Positions 39,008-47,177 of a stretch of 64,000 bases of DNA are shown piece by piece. This DNA comes from Alistipes ihumii AP11 (lineage in GTDB: Bacteria; Bacteroidota; Bacteroidia; Bacteroidales; Rikenellaceae). The stretch spans positions 2,542,001 through 2,606,000 of the forward strand of contig NZ_CP102294.1 of assembly GCF_025144665.1 (NCBI RefSeq), written 5' to 3'. A program made the position numbers and the translations under genes. Below the pieces are notes generated by a model. That model had not been told where the DNA came from and did no database searches. It saw nothing but the letters and a program-made list of their open reading frames with translations. Positions within the stretch are counted from its first letter, which is position 1. Each line of letters starts with the position of its first letter.

Positions 39008-40537
39008 ATGAAAATTCAGACAGGAAAAGGAACTATCGCGCTGACGACGTTGCTGGCGATCTGGTCGGTGTCGATGGTCGTGTCGTTGCCCGGACTGGCC
39101 GTGTCGCCGATTCTGGGCCGGCTGCACCGCATTTTCGGCCATGCGACCGATTTGGAGATACAGATGCTGACTTCGCTGCCGTCGTTGCTGATCATTCCGT
39201 TCGTGCTGCTGGCCGGAAAGCTTTCGGTCAGCCGGAACAAGCTGCTGATTCTCTACACGGGGCTGATTATCTTTTTCGTCAGCGGGCTGTCCTGCCTTTT
39301 TGTCGGCGGAATGACTTCGCTGATCGTCGTCAATGGCATTCTCGGCATCGGGGCCGGCATGGTCGTTCCTCTTTCGACCGGACTGGTGGCCGACTATTTC
39401 TCCGGCCGGCCGCGCGTCCGGCAGCTCGGGATCAGCTCGGCGATCAGCAACGTGACGCTCGTGCTGGCCACGTCGCTGACCGGCTGGCTGGCGACGATCG
39501 ACTGGCACTATCCCTTTTTGGTCTATCTGTTGCCCGGCGTTTCGCTGCTGCTGACGCTTACCTTGAGAAAAGCGCCCTTGCCGGATGCGATATCCGTTTC
39601 CGCAGCGGATCGTTCTCGGACTTCCGCCGGAGAGTCCGATACGGCCGCTCCTGTCGCTGTCTTTCGGTCTTCCGGTTCTTCCGGAGACGGTTCGCTTTCG
39701 CAATCGTCCGTCGGGGAGGGGGGCTCGTCCGGTTCTGACGGTGCGGCTCGACGTCAGGGTCCTCAAACGGCGAAGGAGACTTATGTCGGGGCGTCGGTCG
39801 GTTCCGTTCCGGCCGCCGTGTCTCAGGGGGCTGTTTTTCCGCGCGGGAGCAAGGGGACGGAGCCGTCAGGACCGGCCCGGCCACAGGGTGCGAGGACACC
39901 GTCTGCGGCTGCCGATGCCGGTTCGGTCGAAACCGGCTGGCTGCACGGGATCGACCGCCGCCGGCTGGGAGGATTGATGCTGCTCTACTTTTTCGCGACC
40001 TATGCCGTACTGGTGATTTCGTTCAATCTGCCTTTCCTGATCCAGCAGTACAAGCTGACCAGTTCGGCATCGGGCGTGATGATTTCGCTGTTCTTTCTGG
40101 CGATCATGCTTCCGGGACTGGCGGTCGATCGGGTCATCGCGCTGCTGGGCAAGAAAACGATGTTTGTCTCGCTGTTGCTTATCGGTGCGGGCTTGTTGCT
40201 GCTGTACCTCATGAAGAGCGAGTTTTTCGTTGCGCTGGGCTGCTTTGCTACGGGGTTGGGATACGGGGTGATTCAGCCGGTCGTTTACAACAAGGCGGTC
40301 GTCACGGCTTCCCGCGAACGGACAACGCTGGCGCTGGCTCTCGTCATGTCGGTCAACTATCTGGCGATCCTGCTTTGTCCGTTCATCGTCGATATGTTCG
40401 CCGGTTTGTTTCGGTCCTCTTCGTCGGCCGATTTCCCGTTTTTGCTGAACGCGTTGCTGACGCTGATTGCGACGGTTCCGTGCTATCGTTACCGCGACGG
40501 ATTCGTGTTCGGAATGACCGACAGCGATTTCGAGTAA
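39008..40537 (+). CDS. MFS transporter with a long central insertion
   Basis: 509 residues with 12 predicted helices in two halves (about 1-185 and 310-509). The first half has GLAVSPILGRL and the MFS loop-like GMVVPLSTGL; the second half begins with LGGLMLLYFFATYAVLVI. Between them is a low-complexity stretch of roughly 125 residues (185-310), rich in Ser, Gly, Ala and Pro, where MFS proteins normally have a loop of 30-60 residues. The N-terminal pattern resembles drug or metabolite exporters. It follows the porin by 29 bp. Substrate unknown; context with an HSDH-like gene makes a steroid or organic-acid substrate thinkable but unproven. Confidence 0.82.
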   Translation: MKIQTGKGTIALTTLLAIWSVSMVVSLPGLAVSPILGRLHRIFGHATDLEIQMLTSLPSLLIIPFVLLAGKLSVSRNKLLILYTGLIIFFVSGLSCLFVGGMTSLIVVNGILGIGAGMVVPLSTGLVADYFSGRPRVRQLGISSAISNVTLVLATSLTGWLATIDWHYPFLVYLLPGVSLLLTLTLRKAPLPDAISVSAADRSRTSAGESDTAAPVAVFRSSGSSGDGSLSQSSVGEGGSSGSDGAARRQGPQTAKETYVGASVGSVPAAVSQGAVFPRGSKGTEPSGPARPQGARTPSAAADAGSVETGWLHGIDRRRLGGLMLLYFFATYAVLVISFNLPFLIQQYKLTSSASGVMISLFFLAIMLPGLAVDRVIALLGKKTMFVSLLLIGAGLLLLYLMKSEFFVALGCFATGLGYGVIQPVVYNKAVVTASRERTTLALALVMSVNYLAILLCPFIVDMFAGLFRSSSSADFPFLLNALLTLIATVPCYRYRDGFVFGMTDSDFE

Positions 40538-40865
40538 CGCCCGTAGGATCGTCTTTTTCGGCACGGCCTGTTCGGACTTTACTCCCGTGATTATAGCTGT
40601 TTTGGGGTGGCGGAATATAGGCCAGCCGAACCTTCTTGCCCGTTCGTCCGTCGTTCCGGCCGGGCCTGTTTCCTGCTGTGCCTGCGCGATGCGGACAGTC
40701 TCCGATTGAGTCGGAAACGACGTGCTCGCCGCTCATGGTCCGGGCCTGGCCCGAATGTCGTTTGTGAAGATGTCCGGCTCGCGTGCCCGGGTGAAAGTTG
40801 CGTGCCGAACGCGAACGGCTGTCGGAGCAGGCGGTTTCCGAACGGAGCGAAAGGCAATTATATAT
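40538..40865. other. Gene-free intergenic stretch
   Basis: About 330 GC-rich bases after the MFS gene and before repeat copy 2. No recognisable gene or terminator seen. Confidence 0.45.
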
Positions 40866-41065
40866 ACTTCCATGTTCAAGCGTGTCCTCCCCTTCCGGAA
40901 TTTCTATATATGTTAACCGCGGTTTGCGACCACGGGTACGTATCCGATTGGGCTTCTGCCATGAAATCCCTTCCGTCGGAAAAGATTTTTTGGGGGGGAG
41001 CCGGAAACGTCGGAAACCTGAAAGCATACACGGAAAAGTATATGATTGGGGAACGAGAGAAATCG
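40866..41065 (+). repeat. Dispersed intergenic repeat, copy 2
   Basis: Second copy of the family described at 6554-6745: CTTCCATGT..AAGC, GGAATTTCTATATATG, GTTAACCGCGG, GTATCCGATTGGGCT, TGAAATC and a final ACGGAAAAGTATATGAT block, leading straight into the terminator of the DUF1080 gene. Confidence 0.7.
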
Positions 41066-41096
41066 AAAAAGGAGACGCTCGAAGCGTCTCCTTTTT
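41066..41096 (-). terminator. Terminator of the DUF1080/Gfo-Idh/isomerase operon
   Basis: 14-bp perfect stem AAAAAGGAGACGCT/AGCGTCTCCTTTTT with a 3-base loop, T run on both sides, 21 bp past the stop; probably bidirectional. Confidence 0.9.
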
Positions 41097-41116
41097 CATT
41101 CATACGGTCCGGACCG

Positions 41117-41914
41117 TTAGAGTTCCTTGACCCGGATGTTGCGGAACCAGACGTTGTCGCCGTGGTCCTGCAGGCCGATGTAGCCTTCGTGGTTCTCGCC
41201 GCCGCAGTTGATCAGCAGGTCGTAGGCTTCGGGCCATTTTTCCTTGCTGAATTTGCTCTTGTCGAGCATCTCTTTCCACTGCGGGGTCCACAAGTGATAC
41301 TCGAGTACCTGCTCGCCGTTCTGGTAGTGTACGACGGTTCCGTTGTACACCATGATCTTGGCCGTGTTCCACTCTCCGAACGGCTTGGCGTTCTGAGGCT
41401 TGGCCGGAATCATATCGTACAGCGAGGCCGACTGGCGGTTGCCGTCTACGCCGAGCTTGGCGTCGGGATGGTTCGCGTTGTCGAGCACCTGATACTCGGG
41501 AGCCGATATGAAGATCGGTTGGCCGGGAATCTCCTGTGCCAAATAGAAGACGCCGCTGTTGGCGCCCTTGTCGACCTTGTACTCGAACTCGAGCTCGAAG
41601 TTCTTGAACTTCTTGTTCGCGTAGATCAGGTCGCCTCCGTCCTGAGCGCCGGCTTCGCCCATGCCCGAGCCGTTGATCTTGATCGCTCCGTCCTCGACGG
41701 TCCATGCGGCCGGCACGCCGGTCTTGTCGTAGCCGCGCCATCCGTCGAGCGTCTTGCCGTCGAAGATGACCGTCCAGCCTTCGTCTTCGGCCGGGGCCTG
41801 AGCCTGAGCGGTGGCCGTGCTGTCTGCCGCCGCCTTCTTGTTCGCGTTCGATCCGCAGGAGGCTACCGTGGCGGCCAGCGCCAGGCAACCGAGTGCATAC
41901 ATGATTCGTTTCAT
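41117..41914 (-). CDS. DUF1080 lipoprotein (3-keto-disaccharide hydrolase family)
   Basis: 265 residues with lipoprotein leader and lipobox Cys (ALAATVASC). The DUF1080 concanavalin-like jelly roll is shown by WTVIFDGKTLDGWRGYD, FELEFEYKVDKGANSGVFYL, EYQVLDNANHPD and the end WFRNIRVKEL. This family includes hydrolases that cleave 3-keto-glycosides. It is the third gene of an operon with an exported Gfo/Idh dehydrogenase, which could make the 3-keto sugar, and an exported isomerase-type protein. So an extracytoplasmic oxidise-then-cleave glycan route is inferred. The start at 41914 is set by the leader sequence. Confidence 0.85.
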   Translation of the reverse strand: MKRIMYALGCLALAATVASCGSNANKKAAADSTATAQAQAPAEDEGWTVIFDGKTLDGWRGYDKTGVPAAWTVEDGAIKINGSGMGEAGAQDGGDLIYANKKFKNFELEFEYKVDKGANSGVFYLAQEIPGQPIFISAPEYQVLDNANHPDAKLGVDGNRQSASLYDMIPAKPQNAKPFGEWNTAKIMVYNGTVVHYQNGEQVLEYHLWTPQWKEMLDKSKFSKEKWPEAYDLLINCGGENHEGYIGLQDHGDNVWFRNIRVKEL

Positions 41915-41946
41915 TGTTTGATTATTAATTAATTGGTTTTCAGAGA

Positions 41947-43419
41947 TTACTTGGGCATCGCGGGCAGTTCCCAACCTTCGCGGTAGTTGTGACGGATCAT
42001 CTCGGCGGCGAACTGCTGAGCGTTGATCGGATCCGTGTAACGCTTGTTGAAAGTGGGGTGGCCGTTGTGGATCGTGAAACCGTCCTCGATCATGATGGCG
42101 ATCTGGTCGCCGGAGCCGATGTTCTTGAAGCGCATGTTGTCGCCGTCCCACAGCAGCTCGCGGTTGAGTCCCTGCAGGCGAACGGCCAGTACGCCCATGA
42201 CGACCATTTCGTTGAACGGACCGGCTTCGCTGAAGTCCGATGCCGTTTTCACGCGGTTCTTCGCGTCTTCCTTGCAGGCGCGGATCCAGTCCTGTTCGTG
42301 GCTGACGGTGATTTCGCGGTTCATCTTCGGCGCGGACGGCTTACGACCCGACACGAGCCAAGGATTCACGCCGTAGCAGCCGCATATCAGCGTGTCTTTC
42401 GTTCCATAGAAGATGGCTCCGCCTCCCTGATCGTTCAGCGACCTGCCTTCGGGCATGCCGGCGGGACGAACGGGCGTGATGCCTCCGTCGTACCAGTAGA
42501 CCTCTACTTCGGGCATGGCGACCTTGCCTTTTTTGGGCCGGGCCGGGAAGACGTACTTCACCATCTGGGCGTTCGGCGCGCAGTCCGTGAGCAGCGCGGT
42601 CGAACTGCCCTGAACCTTCGAGGGGTATCCGAGCTGCAGGCCCTTGAATACGGGGTGCAGGATATGACATGCCATGTCGCCCAGCGCGCCGGTACCGAAG
42701 TCCCACCAGCCGCGCCAGTTCCACGGAGTGTAGAGCTTGTTGTAGGGGCGCATCGGAGCCGGGCCGACGAACAGATCCCAGTTCAGCGTCTCCGGAATCT
42801 CGTCGACCTGCTCGGGGCGCATCAGGCCCTGAGGCCAGATCGGGCGGTCGGTAAACGTATCGACGCGCTTTACTTCGCCGATCTCGCCGTTCCATATCCA
42901 GTCGCAGACCTGGCGCACGCCTTCGCCCGAGGCTCCCTGATTGCCCATCTGGGTGGCCACGCCGTACTTTTCGGCCAGCTTCGTCAGCAGGCGCGACTCG
43001 TAGACGGTGTGGGTCAGCGGTTTCTGCACGTATACGTGCTTGCCCATCGTGATCGCGTCGGCCGCGATCAGGCAGTGCGTATGGTCGGCCGTGGCGACGA
43101 GCACGGCGTCGATATCCTTGCCCATCTCGTCGAGCATCTTGCGGTAGTCCCAGTAGCGCTTGGCGTTCGGGTAGCGGTCGAAAGTGTTCTTGGCATATTT
43201 CCAGTCGACGTCGCACAGGGCCACGATATTTTCGGTCTCCATGTTCTGGAGGTTGGCGGCGCCCATGCCGCCGATTCCGACGGCGGCGATATTGAGTTTG
43301 TCGCTCGGGGCGGTATGACCCGCGGCCTTGCCGAGCACGGCGCTCGGAACGACGGTCAGTCCGGCCAGACCTACCGCACTTTTACGCAGGAAGTCCCTGC
43401 GGGATATTTTTTCAGACAT
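41947..43419 (-). CDS. TAT-exported Gfo/Idh/MocA family oxidoreductase
   Basis: 490 residues with a twin-arginine leader (SRRDFLRKS, then a hydrophobic stretch), so it folds with its NAD(P) in the cytosol and is exported. The Rossmann part shows AAVGIGGMGAAN, ALCDVDW, ATADHTHCLIA and YVQKPLTHT, where most family members have EKP. The C-terminal domain has DFGTGALGDMACHILHPVF. Such enzymes oxidise sugars at C3 or similar positions. It is 32 bp upstream of the DUF1080 gene and 23 bp downstream of the isomerase gene. Confidence 0.88.
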   Translation of the reverse strand: MSEKISRRDFLRKSAVGLAGLTVVPSAVLGKAAGHTAPSDKLNIAAVGIGGMGAANLQNMETENIVALCDVDWKYAKNTFDRYPNAKRYWDYRKMLDEMGKDIDAVLVATADHTHCLIAADAITMGKHVYVQKPLTHTVYESRLLTKLAEKYGVATQMGNQGASGEGVRQVCDWIWNGEIGEVKRVDTFTDRPIWPQGLMRPEQVDEIPETLNWDLFVGPAPMRPYNKLYTPWNWRGWWDFGTGALGDMACHILHPVFKGLQLGYPSKVQGSSTALLTDCAPNAQMVKYVFPARPKKGKVAMPEVEVYWYDGGITPVRPAGMPEGRSLNDQGGGAIFYGTKDTLICGCYGVNPWLVSGRKPSAPKMNREITVSHEQDWIRACKEDAKNRVKTASDFSEAGPFNEMVVMGVLAVRLQGLNRELLWDGDNMRFKNIGSGDQIAIMIEDGFTIHNGHPTFNKRYTDPINAQQFAAEMIRHNYREGWELPAMPK

Positions 43420-43442
43420 GATGTGATGTTTTGGTTAGGTTT

Positions 43443-44330
43443 CTACTTGACGAACTTCGATACGTTGAGGTATTCGGCGCTTTTGCGGGCGCAGAGCATG
43501 GGCGGAAGCGAGTTGGCCTCGATCTCGACGTAGTACTCTTCGAGTCCCTGCTTGTAGGCCGCCTTGAAGATCGATTCGAAATCGATCGTCTCGCTGGCTC
43601 CGATGATATCCACGTCCTTGATGTGCAGCAGCGGGAAGCGGCCGGCGTATTTCTGGATGTAGGCCGACGGATTGACGCCGCCCTTGCTGGCCCAGTATAC
43701 GTCCAGTTCGAAGAAGACCTTGTCGGGATCGGTGTTTTCGATCATGTAATCCTCGATTACCTGGCCTTCGATCTTATTGAACTCGTGCGAGTGGTTGTGG
43801 TAGCCGAAACGCAGCCCGGCCGCGTTCGCGATTTCGCCTATGCGGTTGAAATAGTCGCAATAGTCCTGCAGGTCGGCGAGCGTCGAGCCGACGGGGAAGT
43901 AGGGCATGACGATGGTTTTGCCGCCTACGGCCGCCTGGGCGTCGCAAGCCTGTTTCCACCAGTCCATGCAGCCCTGCATGTCGTTCTTGTCGAGATTGCG
44001 GGCGATGTGCGCGCCGGTTACCGCGATGCCGAGGTCCTCGGCCATTTTGCGGAACTCGGCCGGCGTGCGGCCGTAGAACTTCCCGTCTCCGTACGAGGCC
44101 GTTTCGGCGGTGGAGTATCCCATTTCGGATATTTGCCGGAGCGCCTGCGCCGCATCGGCGCTCATATCGCCGCCGATCGAGTAGAGCTGCAGCCCGATCG
44201 ATTTCTTCTTGCGCGGAATGCCGTTCTGCTTCGCGCCCTTGGCGGCCGAAGTCTCCGAGAACAGGCTTCCTCCGATCAGCGCCCCTGCCGTGAGGAGCAT
44301 TGATTTCTTCAGGAATTCCCTTCTGTCCAT
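43443..44330 (-). CDS. TAT-exported sugar phosphate isomerase/epimerase family protein
   Basis: 295 residues. A twin-arginine leader (DRREFLKKS, then LLTAGALIGGSLF) precedes a TIM-barrel of the AP-endonuclease-2/xylose-isomerase-like type: IGLQLYSIGG, GAHIARN, RFGYHNHSHEF with metal-binding His, FELDVYWASKGG and LHIKDVD. Homologues in gut Bacteroidota sit with DUF1080 and Gfo/Idh genes, probably acting on keto-sugar intermediates by isomerisation or elimination. First gene of the three-gene operon. A TACCTTTA-like element lies about 100 bp upstream. Confidence 0.85.
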   Translation of the reverse strand: MDRREFLKKSMLLTAGALIGGSLFSETSAAKGAKQNGIPRKKKSIGLQLYSIGGDMSADAAQALRQISEMGYSTAETASYGDGKFYGRTPAEFRKMAEDLGIAVTGAHIARNLDKNDMQGCMDWWKQACDAQAAVGGKTIVMPYFPVGSTLADLQDYCDYFNRIGEIANAAGLRFGYHNHSHEFNKIEGQVIEDYMIENTDPDKVFFELDVYWASKGGVNPSAYIQKYAGRFPLLHIKDVDIIGASETIDFESIFKAAYKQGLEEYYVEIEANSLPPMLCARKSAEYLNVSKFVK

Positions 44331-44494
44331 AGTGGTTAAGTATTATAGTTTAGGTTGTTCCATGCTTCGGCCCGCCTCGGCGATCCGTTCGGGATACTGC
44401 GTTCGGCCGGCGTAATGTGTCGTTCGTCTTGTAAAGGTACAAAAAGTTTTCGATCCGAAAACAGAAGTCGGCAAAAAATGCGGCCGTATTTCAT

Positions 44495-44549
44495 AGGAAA
44501 AGCCGCAACGGCGGTCTCTGCCGTGAAGCAGAAGCCGTCGTTGTGGCTT
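44495..44549 (-). terminator. Probable terminator of trpB2
   Basis: 13-bp imperfect stem AAGCCGCAACGGC/GTCGTTGTGGCTT about 28 bp past the stop, with TTTTCC after it on the minus strand. Long loop of about 24 bases. Confidence 0.5.
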
Positions 44550-44576
44550 GTCTGAAAAAGGAGTGCGGCGCGCCCG

Positions 44577-45944
44577 CTATCCGATGGCGTCCAGTTCGCC
44601 GATGTTCCGCTTGATCTGCTCGTCGCTGAGCGAGTAGTTCACCAGATCGCCCGCCAGGTACTTGTCGTAAGCGGCCATGTCGATCAGGCCGTGTCCCGAC
44701 AGGTTGAACAGGATGACTTTCGGTTCGCCGCTCTCGGTACACTTGCGGGCCTCGCGGACGGCCGCGGCGATCGCATGGCACGATTCCGGAGCGGGAATAA
44801 TGCCCTCGGTCTGCGCGAACAGGCAGCCTGCGTCGAAGCTCTCGAGTTGCGGGATATCGACCGCTTCCATCAGCTTGTCCTTGAGCAGTTGAGATACGAT
44901 CACGCCTGCTCCGTGATACCGCAATCCGCCCGCATGGATGTTGGCGGGCGCGAAGTTATGTCCCAGCGTGAACATCGGCAGCAGCGGCGTATAGCCGGCT
45001 TCGTCTCCGAAGTCGTAGCGGAAGACCCCGCGCGTGAGTTTCGGGCAGGAGTCGGGCTCGGCCGCGATGTAGCGCGTCTTTCGGCCTTCCCTGAGCGTGT
45101 GGCGCATGAACGGGAACGAGATGCCGCCGAAGTTCGATCCGCCGCCGAAGCAGCCGATGATCAGGTCGGGGTACTCGCCCGCCATTTCCATCTGTTTCTC
45201 GGCCTCGAGACCGATGATCGTCTGGTGCAGCGTGACATGGCTCAGCACCGATCCGAGCGTGTACTTGCAGTTCGGCGTGCTCATCGCCAGCTCGATCGCC
45301 TCCGAGATCGCCGTGCCGAGCGAGCCCTGATGGTTCGGATGTTCGGTGAGTATTTTGCGTCCGGCTTTGGTCGACATCGACGGCGAGGCGGTCACCTGTG
45401 CGCCGAAAGTCTGCATGATCGAGCGCCGGTAGGGTTTCTGCTCGTAACTGATCTTGACCATGTAGACGGCCAGTTCCAGCCCGAACGCCTTGGCGGCGTA
45501 GGACAGGGCGGCTCCCCATTGGCCGGCGCCGGTCTCGGTCGTGATGTTCGTGACACCTTGCCGCTTGCAGTAATAGGCTTGAGCGAGGGCCGAGTTCAGC
45601 TTGTGCGAGCCGACGGGGCTGACGCTCTCGTTCTTGAAATAGATGTGCGCCGGGGTACCGAGCGCCTTTTCCAGTCCGTAGGCCCTGACCAGCGGCGTGC
45701 AGCGGTAGTTCTTGTACTGCTCGCGGACTTCGTCGGGGATGTCGATCCACGGGTCGGTCTGGTTCATCTCCTGATCGGCCAGCGCCTCGGCGAAAATGGG
45801 ATAGAGATCCGAGGCTTTCAGCGGCTGTTTCGTTGCGGGATTCAGAGGCGGCATCGGCTTGTTGGGCATGTCGGCCATGACGTTGTACCACCGGGTCGGA
45901 ATCTCCGATTCCGGAAGGATGAAGCGTTTTGTTTTCGTGCTCAT
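44577..45944 (-). CDS. trpB2: Tryptophan synthase beta-like enzyme, TrpB2 type
   Basis: PLP enzyme making tryptophan from serine and indole, 455 residues. The extended N terminus (ILPESEIPTRWYNVMADMP) and the KNESVSPVGSHKLNSALAQ block with the PLP Lys at 115 are typical of the longer TrpB2 group. GCFGGGSNFGG is the phosphate-binding loop. No trpA or other trp gene is next to it, as is common for TrpB2, which may salvage free indole. Upstream is a trp attenuator (leader peptide 46066-46125, terminator 45990-46026), which makes control by tryptophan supply very likely. Promoter at 46150-46157. Confidence 0.93.
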   Translation of the reverse strand: MSTKTKRFILPESEIPTRWYNVMADMPNKPMPPLNPATKQPLKASDLYPIFAEALADQEMNQTDPWIDIPDEVREQYKNYRCTPLVRAYGLEKALGTPAHIYFKNESVSPVGSHKLNSALAQAYYCKRQGVTNITTETGAGQWGAALSYAAKAFGLELAVYMVKISYEQKPYRRSIMQTFGAQVTASPSMSTKAGRKILTEHPNHQGSLGTAISEAIELAMSTPNCKYTLGSVLSHVTLHQTIIGLEAEKQMEMAGEYPDLIIGCFGGGSNFGGISFPFMRHTLREGRKTRYIAAEPDSCPKLTRGVFRYDFGDEAGYTPLLPMFTLGHNFAPANIHAGGLRYHGAGVIVSQLLKDKLMEAVDIPQLESFDAGCLFAQTEGIIPAPESCHAIAAAVREARKCTESGEPKVILFNLSGHGLIDMAAYDKYLAGDLVNYSLSDEQIKRNIGELDAIG

Positions 45945-45985
45945 TGCTTTACGGATTTTGGTTTATAAATGATCGGATGGAATGC

Positions 45986-46026
45986 GGACAAAACAAGGGA
46001 GGCTGTCGTGGTCGACAGCCTCCCTT
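45986..46026 (-). terminator. Attenuator terminator of trpB2
   Basis: Perfect 14-bp stem AAGGGAGGCTGTCG/CGACAGCCTCCCTT with loop of 4, followed by GTTTTGTCC on the minus strand. It lies 39 bp after the leader-peptide stop and 50 bp before trpB2. A smaller hairpin (GCAGAT/ATCTGC, 46035-46050) sits between and may be part of the switch. Confidence 0.85.
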
Positions 46027-46065
46027 GGTATTTCGCAGATTCATATCTGCACATGGCGATGCGAC

Positions 46066-46125
46066 TCACGACTTATCGAGTAGAGAGCGCCACCACCAAA
46101 ATTTGTTGATTGCAGAATGAGTCAT
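46066..46125 (-). CDS. Trp leader peptide of trpB2
   Basis: 19-codon frame MTHSAINKFWWWRSLLDKS with three consecutive Trp codons (TGGTGGTGG), 25 bp after a TATATTTG promoter box and followed by an intrinsic terminator before trpB2. This is the structure of a ribosome-mediated tryptophan attenuator: lack of charged tRNA-Trp would stall the ribosome at the Trp codons and favour read-through. The exact alternative pairing cannot be settled by eye. The Trp cluster, position and downstream gene together make the assignment strong. Confidence 0.9.
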   Translation of the reverse strand: MTHSAINKFWWWRSLLDKS

Positions 46126-46149
46126 CGTTTTCTTGATTCGTTGCAATGG

Positions 46150-46157
46150 CAAATATA
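46150..46157 (-). promoter_or_regulatory. -7 element of the trpB2 transcript
   Basis: TATATTTG on the minus strand, 24 bp before the leader-peptide ATG; a possible TTG -33 element lies about 24 bp further upstream. Confidence 0.7.
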
Positions 46158-46289
46158 GTGTAAAATCCCGGATTTGAGCAAGCGCTTCGCGAAAATATTG
46201 TTAGTTTTGTTTCCGTTTTCGGGTGCGGAATGGAATTTTGTTGTTTTTAAATGTTTTATATTCAGTGTGAAATGTAAATAATTTGAAGT

Positions 46290-47114
46290 ATGAAAAAGAA
46301 TCGAATGATCTTGTTGCTGGCGGTCGTTCTGTGGCTGACTTCATCTGTTTCGGCCGCGACGGTCGACCGGATCGCCGTGCGGAGCGAAGCGATGAAAAAG
46401 GAGATCCCGGTCGTCGTGATCGTGCCCGACGCGGCGAAGAGCGGAGTCAGAATGCCGGTGCTGTACCTGCTTCACGGATATAGCGGCGATCAGGAAACGT
46501 GGCTTAACGTAAAGCCTTCTCTGCCGCAAATGGCCGACCGGGACAGCGTGATCGTCGTTTGTCCCGACGGCGAGAACAGCTGGTACTGGGACAGCCCGAA
46601 AGACCCCTCTTCGCGTTTCGAGACCTTCGTCGCGCGCGAGCTGATCGATTACGTGGACGCCCACTATCCGACGCGGGGCGACCGTTCGGGCCGCGCGATT
46701 ACGGGTCTCAGCATGGGCGGCCACGGCGGGCTGTGGCTTTCGTTCCGCCACAAGGATACGTTCGGCGCCGGCGGATCGACGAGCGGCGGCGTGGATATCC
46801 GTCCTTTCCCCGAGAACTGGGAAATGGCCAAACAGCTCGGCGAGGAGGCGACCAACCGCAAGACGTGGGACGACCATACGGTGATGACCCAGTTGGACAG
46901 CATATCGAACGGCGATCTGGCGTTGGTGATCGACTGCGGCTATGACGACTTCTTTTTCGACGTGAACAACAAACTGCACGAGGCGCTTCGCGAACGGGGT
47001 ATCGAGCATGACTACACGGTGCGTCCCGGCGTTCACAACGGACCCTACTGGACCAATTCGATCGATTATCAGTGGCTGTTTTTCAAGAAATTTTTCGACC
47101 GTTCGGGGCGGTAG
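46290..47114 (+). CDS. Exported esterase D-like (alpha/beta-hydrolase) protein
   Basis: 274 residues with signal peptide (MKKNRMILLLAVVLWLTSSVSA). The domain is of the esterase D/feruloyl-esterase type: YLLHGYSGDQETW, GLSMGGHGG with the nucleophile Ser, IDCGYDDFFF for the acid region and VRPGVHNGPYW with the His. Probably de-esterifies carbohydrate or similar substrates in the periplasm. The ATG gives an ideal signal peptide. Stands alone, ended by a hairpin at 47139-47177. Confidence 0.87.
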   Translation: MKKNRMILLLAVVLWLTSSVSAATVDRIAVRSEAMKKEIPVVVIVPDAAKSGVRMPVLYLLHGYSGDQETWLNVKPSLPQMADRDSVIVVCPDGENSWYWDSPKDPSSRFETFVARELIDYVDAHYPTRGDRSGRAITGLSMGGHGGLWLSFRHKDTFGAGGSTSGGVDIRPFPENWEMAKQLGEEATNRKTWDDHTVMTQLDSISNGDLALVIDCGYDDFFFDVNNKLHEALRERGIEHDYTVRPGVHNGPYWTNSIDYQWLFFKKFFDRSGR

Positions 47115-47138
47115 CGTCCGACCGGTATGAAAGAAATC

Positions 47139-47177
47139 ATCCGGTGCCCCTCTGAAGGGGTGCCGGATGTTGTTTTT
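47139..47177 (+). terminator. Terminator of the esterase D-like gene
   Basis: 13-bp stem ATCCGGTGCCCCT/AGGGGTGCCGGAT with two G-U pairs and loop CTGA, followed by GTTGTTTTT. Confidence 0.9.
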
